This document shows, in pieces, positions 58,855-64,000 of a stretch of 64,000 bases of DNA (positions are counted from its first letter, which is position 1; the number at the start of each line of letters is the position of its first letter). Source of the stretch: Pedococcus cremeus (GTDB lineage: Bacteria > Actinomycetota > Actinomycetes > Actinomycetales > Dermatophilaceae); NCBI RefSeq assembly GCF_900111375.1, contig NZ_FOHB01000002.1, positions 62,001-126,000 on the forward strand, read 5' to 3'. The notes beneath the pieces were generated by a model. It saw only the letters and a list, made by a program, of their open reading frames with translations, was not told where the DNA came from and made no database searches. Both the position numbers and the translations under genes were made by a program.

Positions 58855-59466
58855 ATGGCTCCCATGGGTTCCACCTCTCACCGTGCCGCGGCACCGGTCG
58901 TGCCGCTGCCCGAGGACCTCACCCGGGCGATCGAGCGGGCCGGCTACTACCCGGCCCTGGTCGCCGACGTCGTGCAGGCCGCACTGGGCCACGAGGAGGT
59001 CGTCTCGCACCTGGTGCACCAGGAGACGACGTTCGACCACGACGTGGTGCGCCGCCACATCACTGTGCTCGCCCTCACCGAGACACGGCTGGTCATCGCC
59101 CACGCCGACGACCACGCCGACGAGCGCACCGGGCACGAGGAGGTCGCCACCGCGACCACGGAGAGCGTGCCGCTCAGCGCCGTGCGCGGCGTCATGCTCA
59201 CCCATGTCGTGCCCAAGCCGCAGGACTACCGCCCCGGTTCCCTCGGCCGCGAGATCACGCTGACCCTCGGCTGGGGCGCCGTCAACCGCGTCGACCTCCT
59301 GCCGGCCACCTGCTCCGACCCCAGCTGCGACGCCGACCACGGCTTCGAGGGCACCATCTCCTCCGACGACATCTCGCTGCGCATCAGTGCCGACGCCGAG
59401 GGCGAGGCGGCCCTCGAGCAGGCCCTCACCTTCGCCCGGGAGCTGTCCGCGAGCATCGGGCGCTAG
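58855..59466 (+). CDS. DUF5998 family protein
   Basis: A 203-aa conserved actinobacterial protein: LPEDLTRAIERAGYYPALVADVVQAALGHEEVVSHLVHQETTFDHDVVRRHITVLALTETRLVIAHADDH and DYRPGSLGREITLTLGWGAVNRVDLLPATC fit DUF5998. Function unknown. ATG at 58855 lies 5 bp after AGGG; ATG at 58864 is possible. It lies between the GNAT fusion and a phosphodiesterase gene on the same strand and is probably part of their transcript, a fixed neighbourhood in many actinobacteria. Confidence 0.82.
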   Translation: MAPMGSTSHRAAAPVVPLPEDLTRAIERAGYYPALVADVVQAALGHEEVVSHLVHQETTFDHDVVRRHITVLALTETRLVIAHADDHADERTGHEEVATATTESVPLSAVRGVMLTHVVPKPQDYRPGSLGREITLTLGWGAVNRVDLLPATCSDPSCDADHGFEGTISSDDISLRISADAEGEAALEQALTFARELSASIGR

Positions 59467-59473
59467 GCCGCTC

Positions 59474-60622
59474 GTGCCGCACCTGGGCCTGCTCGCGCCG
59501 CGGTACGACGACGGCGGCCTCGCCGGCGTGCTGCCGGGCGTGGCCAGGAGCATCGGAGTGCCGGGGCTCGAGCACGTGCCGTCGGTGCCGATGCGCCCGG
59601 CCCGGCGGGCGGTGGTGGTGCTGGTCGACGGCCTCGGCTACGAGCTGGTGCGGCGGCGCGGCGGGCACGCGCCGTTCCTGCGCTCGCTGCTGCCCGCGGC
59701 ATACAGGATCACGGCCGGGTTCCCGTCCACGACGGCGACGTCGATGGGCACCTTCGGCACCGGGCAGCCGCCCGGGGCCCACGGCCTGCTCGGCTACGAG
59801 GTGCTGGTGCCGGGGGAGGACCGCCTGCTCAACGAGCTGTCCTGGGAGGACGGCCCCGACCCGCGCACCTGGCAGACCCAGCAGACCGTCTTCGAGCGCG
59901 CGGCCGCCGACGGGGTGGCGGTCACCTCCATCGGCCCGGGGTACTTCGACGGGTCCGGCCTGACCCGCGCCGCCCTGCGCGGTGGCCGCTTCCGCGCGGC
60001 GGACCAGCTGCCCGCCCGCGTCGACGCGACCCTGGCCGCCCTGCGGGCCGAGCGCCGCTCGCTCGTCTACCTCTACTGGGGTGAGCTCGACAAGGTCGGC
60101 CACGTGCACGGCTGCCAGTCGTGGGAGTGGGGCGACGAGCTCGAGGCCATCGACGCCGAGCTCGCCCGGCTGGTGCGGTCGGTGCCGGCGGACACGGCGG
60201 TCTACATCACGGCCGACCACGGCATGGTCGACGCGCCGCATGCGCTGCGGATCGACCTCGCCCACGACGCCGAGCTCGCCGCGGGGGTGCGCCACGTCGG
60301 CGGCGAGCCGCGCGCCCTGCAGCTCTACTGCGAGGACGGCGCCACGCCCGACGTGCTGGCGACATGGCGCGAACGGGTGGGGGAGCGAGCCTGGATCCGC
60401 ACCAAGGCTGAGGCGGTCGCCGAGGGCTGGTTCGGGCCGGTGCGCGAGGAGAACCTCCCGCGCGTCGGTGACGTCATCGTCGCGATGCGGCAGAACTTCG
60501 CCATCGTCGACAGCCGACGCGCCCGGCCCCAGCTGCTCGCGCTCCTCGGGTTGCACGGCTCGCTGACACAGGAGGAGTCGGCCATCCCCCTGTTCCACGT
60601 CCCGGCGCGCGACAGCGCCTAG
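59474..60622 (+). CDS. Nucleotide pyrophosphatase/phosphodiesterase (alkaline phosphatase superfamily)
   Basis: A 382-aa metal-dependent phosphoester hydrolase. The first metal Asp is in VVVLVDGLGYELV, the nucleophile Thr is in AGFPSTTATSMGTFGTG, then LYWGELDKVGHVHG (Asp, His), ITADHGMVDAP (Asp, His) and the last His region VGGEPRALQLY. This is the NPP/type I phosphodiesterase set. It may hydrolyse nucleotides or phosphodiesters; no signal peptide is apparent. GTG at 59474 is 7 bp after the DUF5998 stop. Confidence 0.85.
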   Translation: MPHLGLLAPRYDDGGLAGVLPGVARSIGVPGLEHVPSVPMRPARRAVVVLVDGLGYELVRRRGGHAPFLRSLLPAAYRITAGFPSTTATSMGTFGTGQPPGAHGLLGYEVLVPGEDRLLNELSWEDGPDPRTWQTQQTVFERAAADGVAVTSIGPGYFDGSGLTRAALRGGRFRAADQLPARVDATLAALRAERRSLVYLYWGELDKVGHVHGCQSWEWGDELEAIDAELARLVRSVPADTAVYITADHGMVDAPHALRIDLAHDAELAAGVRHVGGEPRALQLYCEDGATPDVLATWRERVGERAWIRTKAEAVAEGWFGPVREENLPRVGDVIVAMRQNFAIVDSRRARPQLLALLGLHGSLTQEESAIPLFHVPARDSA

Positions 60623-60633
60623 GCTGTCCCCTC

Positions 60634-61311
60634 GTGGCTGAGCTCGTCTTCTTCTCCGGGACCATGGACTGCGGCAAGTCGACCCTTGCCCTGCAGATGG
60701 ACCACAACCACCGGGCGCGCGGCCGCTCCGGGCTGATCTTCACCAAGATGGACCGCATGGGCGAGTCGGTGCTCTCCTCACGCCTCGGACTGTCGACCAC
60801 GGCCCGTGAGGTCACCGACCGGCTCGACTTCTGGGACGAGCTCGTCGAGTTCGCGACCACTGGCCACAGCGTCGACTACCTCATCTGTGACGAGGCGCAG
60901 TTCTACACGCCCGAGCAGGTCGAGCAGCTCGCCCGCATCGTCGACGAGATGGCCGTCGACGTCTTCGCCTTCGGGATCACCGCCGACTTCCGCACCCAGC
61001 TCTTCCCCGGTTCACGCCGGATGATCGAGCTCGCCGACCGGGTGCAGGTGCTGCAGGTCGAGGCCCTGTGCTGGTGCGGCCGGCGCGCCACCCACAACGC
61101 ACGCGTCGTGGACGGCGTCATGGTCGTCGAGGGCGAGCAGGTCGTCGTCGGCGACACCAAGCCCGGCACCGACACCGGCCTGGTCGAGTACGAGGTGCTC
61201 TGCCGCCGCCACTTCATGCGCCGGATGAACTCCACCGCCGCACGCGCCGCCGCCGCGTCGCCCGACACGCTGCCGTTCGACCTCGACCTCTGCCCCGTCC
61301 CACCCTGCTGA
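60634..61311 (+). CDS. tdk: Thymidine kinase
   Basis: A 225-aa type II thymidine kinase for thymidine salvage. The P-loop is FFSGTMDCGKSTLALQM, the catalytic Glu is in LICDEAQFYT, the lid/thymidine region is FGITADFRTQLFPGSR, and the zinc-binding cysteines are in ALCWCGRRATHNAR and YEVLCRRHF. Type II enzymes are less frequent in actinobacteria but present in this order. GTG at 60634, 11 bp after the phosphodiesterase stop. A hairpin terminator follows. Confidence 0.93.
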   Translation: MAELVFFSGTMDCGKSTLALQMDHNHRARGRSGLIFTKMDRMGESVLSSRLGLSTTAREVTDRLDFWDELVEFATTGHSVDYLICDEAQFYTPEQVEQLARIVDEMAVDVFAFGITADFRTQLFPGSRRMIELADRVQVLQVEALCWCGRRATHNARVVDGVMVVEGEQVVVGDTKPGTDTGLVEYEVLCRRHFMRRMNSTAARAAAASPDTLPFDLDLCPVPPC

Positions 61312-61340
61312 CGCCCGCGCCCGCGCGGGAGGCACGGGTA

Positions 61341-61363
61341 TGCCGGGTGGTGACCACCCGGCA
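61341..61363. terminator. Convergent terminator between thymidine kinase and sepH
   Basis: TGCCGGGTGG at 61341-61350 pairs perfectly with CCACCCGGCA at 61354-61363 around TGA, with further pairing outside one mismatch. It lies between the two convergent stops (61311 and 61370) and overlaps a copy of the octamer GTATGCCG at 61338. Confidence 0.75.
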
Positions 61364-61369
61364 CACCGC

Positions 61370-62800
61370 TCAGTCGCGGGGGCGGGCCCCGAAGACGACG
61401 TCGTCCCAGCTCGGCACGCTCGGACGGCCCTTCTTGCGGGCCGGGCGCGCCGGACCGGGCTTGGGCTGCTCGACCTTCTCGCCCTCGTCGGACCCGGCCT
61501 GCTGGACCTCGGTCTTCGGAGCCTCGGGCTGCTGGACCTCGGTCTTCGAAGCCTCGGCCTCGTTCTTCTCGGGCTCGACCTTCTCGGGCTCGACCTTCGC
61601 CTCGCCCTGGGGCTCCGGCTGGGGCACGACCTTCGCCTCGGGCTCAGCTTGGGGCTCGGGCTCAGCTTGGGGCTCGGGCTCGGGCTCGGACCGGGGCTCC
61701 GGCTCGGGCTTCGACTTGGCCTCGGGCTCGCGCTCCGGCTGGGACGCGACTGCCGGCTCGGGTTCGGGCTGGGGCTGGGGCTCGGGCCCAGCCTCGACCC
61801 CCGGCTCGCTCGGCGCCAGGCGGTCGTTCTCCGCCGCCGGCATCACGTCGTCACCGACGGCCTCGGGCTCGTCGGCGGGGTGCGTGCCGCGAGCGGCCGG
61901 GGGAGGCGGCATGGTCTCCGGGTCGTAGGCGATGTCCTCGAGCGGCAGGGCGTCCTCGCGGGGGGCCTCGTCGACCGGGGTCTGGGCGGGTGCGCTCTTG
62001 CGGCGGCCGCCACCGGAGCGGCGGCCCCGGGCCGAGGCCCGCTCGCGCATCGCGGTCATCAGGTCGAGCGGCTCCTCGCGCGAGGGGCGCTCCGAGCTCG
62101 GGGAGGACGGGCGGGGACGCGCGCTGGCGGCCACACCGCCCTCGGCCTCCACGTCGTAGACGGTCGTCGCGCGCACCGGTGTGGCGACGAGGTGCGGGGC
62201 GGGAATGGGGCTGTTGGTGGCGGGCTGGTCGTCCTCGCTCAGCCAGCGAGCCTCGTCATCGGCCGCGACCACGGTGCGGGCGGGCACGTCGAAGTGCCAG
62301 CTCGCCTGCCGCTGGCGTCCGCCGGCGGCGAAGGTGAGCGTGACGGTCCACTCGCCCTCCTCGTTGCGGGCCGAGTCCCACTCAGCGGCCGAGGGGTCGA
62401 CGCCGCGGCCCGAGAGCCGCTGGCTCACGCGGGTGGCGAGGGTGGGGGTCGAGCCCTGTCCGCCACCGCGGCCGCGCAGCCGCACCGACCGGGCGAGGCC
62501 GGCGACGTGCTCGCGCTCGGCCAGGATCGGGCCCTCGTAGCGGCGCACCTTCTCCACCGGCCACCCGGCTCGCTCGGCGACCTCCTCGGCGCTGGCCCCG
62601 GCGCGGATCAGCGCCTGGACCTCGCGCGGGCGCATGCCGCCGTCGATCTCGATCTGGAGCTGTCCGAGCCTCGGTCGGTCGCGCCTCGCCGCGGCCCGAA
62701 GGGCCTCGTCGAGAGGCACGCGGTAGCGGTTGCCCTCGGGGTCGGCAAGCAGAAGGTGCTGCCCGTCCTCGTGGACACCGATCAGACGCAGCTCCAGCAT
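61370..62800 (-). CDS. sepH: Septation protein SepH
   Basis: A 476-aa protein. The N-terminal DUF3071 domain (LELRLIGVHEDGQHLLLADPEGNRYRVPLDEALRAA followed by a helix-turn-helix-like segment RPREVQALIRAGASAEEVAERAGWPVEKVRRYEGPILAE) matches SepH, which binds FtsZ and promotes Z-ring assembly in Streptomyces and mycobacteria. A long Pro/Glu/Lys-rich low-complexity tail follows, ending in the conserved SVPSWDDVVFGAR. ATG at 62800 is chosen, with GGAGAGG upstream, rather than ATG 62821 that has none. Confidence 0.92.
   Translation of the reverse strand: MLELRLIGVHEDGQHLLLADPEGNRYRVPLDEALRAAARRDRPRLGQLQIEIDGGMRPREVQALIRAGASAEEVAERAGWPVEKVRRYEGPILAEREHVAGLARSVRLRGRGGGQGSTPTLATRVSQRLSGRGVDPSAAEWDSARNEEGEWTVTLTFAAGGRQRQASWHFDVPARTVVAADDEARWLSEDDQPATNSPIPAPHLVATPVRATTVYDVEAEGGVAASARPRPSSPSSERPSREEPLDLMTAMRERASARGRRSGGGRRKSAPAQTPVDEAPREDALPLEDIAYDPETMPPPPAARGTHPADEPEAVGDDVMPAAENDRLAPSEPGVEAGPEPQPQPEPEPAVASQPEREPEAKSKPEPEPRSEPEPEPQAEPEPQAEPEAKVVPQPEPQGEAKVEPEKVEPEKNEAEASKTEVQQPEAPKTEVQQAGSDEGEKVEQPKPGPARPARKKGRPSVPSWDDVVFGARPRD
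61501..61557 (-). repeat. 30-bp tandem repeats encoding the SepH tail
   Basis: A 27-base block starting at 61501 recurs at 61531 with one mismatch, a 30-bp period that adds ten residues (KTEVQQPEAP type). Further on, at about 61640-61680, an 18-bp period (GGCTCGGGCTCAGCTTGG) encodes Glu/Pro repeats. Both periods are multiples of three. Confidence 0.8.
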
Positions 62801-62895
62801 TGCCTCTCCCGAAGTAGCCATACTCGACGCCTGACTCTGCCATCTCGCCCCGCGAGGGCAAAGTGCCCACGCCGCGGCGGTAGGTTTGACCCGAG

Positions 62896-63531
62896 ATGCT
62901 GACCCTCGACACCGACCTCCAGCTGGCCCTCGACCTGGTGGGCGTCTTCGTGTTCGCGCTGACCGGCGGACTGGTGGCGGTGAAGAAGCGGCTCGACCTC
63001 TTCGGGGTGCTGGTGCTCGCCGCGGCTGCTGCGCTGGGCGGGGGAGTGCTGCGCGACCTGCTGATCGGCGACACCCCGCCCGTCGGCATCAGCGACTGGC
63101 GCCTGCTCGGCACCGCGGTGCTCGCCGGGCTGGTGACCTTCGTCTTCCACCCCGGCGTCGAGCGGATCTCCAAGGTCGTGCGGGTCCTCGACGCCGCCGG
63201 GCTGGCGACCTTCGCCATCGGCGGTTCGCTCAAGGCCCTCGGCGCCGGCGTGAGCCCCCTCGCCGCGGTCGTCATCGGCTGCATCACCGCCGTCGGCGGC
63301 GGCATGGTGCGCGACGTGCTGGCCGGGCAGGTGCCCGAGGTGCTGCGCCGCGAGATGTACGCCCTGCCCGCGCTGCTCGGTTCCACCGTGCTCGTCGCCG
63401 CCCACCAGGCGGACCGGATGAGCGTGGCGGCAATCTGGGCGTGCGTCGGGCTCGTATTCGTCATCAGGATGGTCGCAGTCGTCCTCGACGTCCACGCCCC
63501 CAAACCCCTACGCACCGGAGAGCTCACGTGA
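62896..63531 (+). CDS. TRIC-family trimeric cation channel (UPF0126)
   Basis: A 211-aa membrane protein with seven segments in two UPF0126 repeats: FVFALTGGLVAVKKRLDLFGVLVLAAAAALGGGVLRDLLIGDTPP and ATFAIGGSLKALGAGVSPLAAVVIGCITAVGGGMVRDVLAG. The GGGxxRD motif in both repeats is the TRIC hallmark. It is probably a K+ channel. ATG at 62896 may be close to a TAGGTT -10-like element (about 62881-62886), suggesting a short leader. Its stop overlaps the hemH start as GTGA (63528-63531). Confidence 0.9.
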   Translation: MLTLDTDLQLALDLVGVFVFALTGGLVAVKKRLDLFGVLVLAAAAALGGGVLRDLLIGDTPPVGISDWRLLGTAVLAGLVTFVFHPGVERISKVVRVLDAAGLATFAIGGSLKALGAGVSPLAAVVIGCITAVGGGMVRDVLAGQVPEVLRREMYALPALLGSTVLVAAHQADRMSVAAIWACVGLVFVIRMVAVVLDVHAPKPLRTGELT

Positions 63532-64000
63532 CCGAACCAGCAGCTGCCGACAACCCGCTCGAGCCCTACGACGGCATACTCCTGCTCTCGTTCGGCGGCC
63601 CCGAGAAGCCCGAGGACGTGCTGCCGTTCCTGCGCACCGTCACGGCGGGCAAGGGCATCCCCGACGAGCGGCTCGAGGAGGTCGGCGAGCACTACTACCG
63701 CTTCGGCGGCAAGAGCCCGATCAACGACCAGAACCGGGCCCTGCTCGCGGCCCTGCGCACCGAGCTCGACCGGCGCGAGATCGATACGCCCATGATCTGG
63801 GGCAACCGCAACTTCACGCCGTTCACCATCGAGGCGCTGCGCGAGGCGCACGACAAGGGCCTGCGCCGCCTCGTCACCATCGTGACGAGCGCCTACTCCT
63901 CCTACTCCTCGTGCCGCCAGTACCGCGAGGACCTCGCCGGCGCCGTGGCCCAGGCGCAGGAGGAGGGCCTCGACGTCGCGGTCGAGAAGATCCGGCCCTA
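63528..64000 (+). CDS. hemH: Ferrochelatase, N-terminal part (runs off the window)
   Basis: The first 157 residues are visible: EPYDGILLLSFGGPEKPEDVLPFLRTVTAGKGIPDERLEEVGEHYYRFGGKSPIN, then TPMIWGNRNFTPFTIEALREA and TIVTSAYSSYSSCRQYREDLAGA. FGGPE, the GKSPIN motif and the SAYSSYSSCRQYREDL region identify the ferrochelatase/coproporphyrin III ferrochelatase family; in actinobacteria the substrate is usually coproporphyrin III (CpfC). GTG at 63528 overlaps the TRIC stop. The C-terminal catalytic His/Glu region is outside the window. Confidence 0.9.
   Translation, partial: MTEPAAADNPLEPYDGILLLSFGGPEKPEDVLPFLRTVTAGKGIPDERLEEVGEHYYRFGGKSPINDQNRALLAALRTELDRREIDTPMIWGNRNFTPFTIEALREAHDKGLRRLVTIVTSAYSSYSSCRQYREDLAGAVAQAQEEGLDVAVEKIRP

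Larger units (their letters stand above)
109..63579. repeat. Dispersed octamer GTATGCCG/CGGCATAC, 33 copies by hand count
   Basis: GTATGCCG begins at 109, 2536, 10237, 14100, 14487, 14975, 19131, 24275, 25847, 35853, 39089, 40674, 42959, 51614, 54600, 58041 and 61338. CGGCATAC begins at 2829, 4009, 8738, 12723, 16728, 21518, 24289, 26503, 33053, 39837, 42978, 52154, 56102, 58068, 59697 and 63572. Orientation is balanced (17 to 16). Copies lie in genes on both strands, in intergenic DNA and in terminator stems. In genes they often encode Tyr-Ala or Ala-Tyr with the rare TAT or GCA codons. Confidence 0.85.

Noticed and set aside
56131-59963. Very long frames (over 1100 codons) on both strands around the GNAT/synthetase fusion
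   Set aside because: Composition is low-complexity Arg/Gly/Pro and His, no family motif, and they cover well-supported genes in the other frame.
61490-61760. Regular short repeats that could suggest a CRISPR array
   Set aside because: The units are 18 and 30 bp with no spacers, in frame with the SepH Pro/Glu tail; they are coding tandem repeats.
1-64000. Search for tRNA, rRNA, insertion sequences, integrases and phage genes
   Set aside because: No cloverleaf, rRNA-like block, transposase or integrase was recognised by eye; a scan with tRNAscan-SE and an IS database would be decisive.

Overview
The window looks like chromosomal DNA of a high-GC actinobacterium. GTG starts are common, neighbouring genes often share GTGA or ATGA stop/start overlaps, third codon positions are strongly G/C, and the gene families are actinobacterial (DUF3040, DUF5998, DUF6504, DUF7455, SepH, class II DAHP synthase, GTG-started polyprenyl synthase). 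The family mix fits Intrasporangiaceae or relatives (Micrococcales), but I cannot fix the genus from sequence alone. I see no rRNA, tRNA, CRISPR array, insertion sequence or prophage.

Region 1 (1-26455) keeps, from memory, much of the gene content of Mycobacterium tuberculosis Rv2172c-Rv2191: a DEDDh exonuclease (partial), a GT87-type membrane glycosyltransferase, a FadD15-like acyl-CoA ligase, two START/SRPBCC proteins, an ArsA-like ATPase and its partner, PlsC, class II DAHP synthase, a PknL-position Ser/Thr kinase, an Rv2175c-like DNA-binding protein, a polyprenyl diphosphate synthase and a methylenetetrahydrofolate reductase. Insertions relative to that order include two tandem ROK sugar kinases, an EEP-family hydrolase, a NarL-type two-component system, a threonine aldolase with no ordinary start codon, and a LysM lytic transglycosylase next to the kinase. 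The kinase carries four PASTA repeats.

Region 2 (26495-31494) is accessory: a HAD phosphatase, a VOC protein, a small membrane protein, a LexA-box-preceded HNH/DUF222 gene broken inside its HNH motif, a DUF3626 protein and a YbaK-type deacylase.

Region 3 (31590-39479) is a damage-response translesion synthesis operon. A promoter with an overlapping perfect LexA box precedes DUF6504, a SAV_6107-type HEPN protein, an error-prone DnaE2, a methyltransferase and a catalytically intact Pol IV. There is no ImuB. DnaE2 itself carries a clamp-binding-like QLTLDL motif.

Region 4 (40100-54398) has topoisomerase IV ParE and ParC on opposite strands, about 9 kb apart, flanking an APC permease and an alpha-glucoside uptake set (GH13 glucosidase, LacI regulator, two ABC permeases, binding lipoprotein). 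A LacI-type operator lies inside the binding-protein promoter.

Region 5 (54448-64000) holds a nitroreductase, a CE4 deacetylase lipoprotein, a GNAT/acyl-CoA-synthetase fusion, DUF5998, a phosphodiesterase, thymidine kinase, SepH, a TRIC channel and the start of ferrochelatase.

Across the whole window the octamer GTATGCCG (or CGGCATAC) occurs 33 times by my hand count, in genes and in terminator stems, far above a rough expectation of about two.
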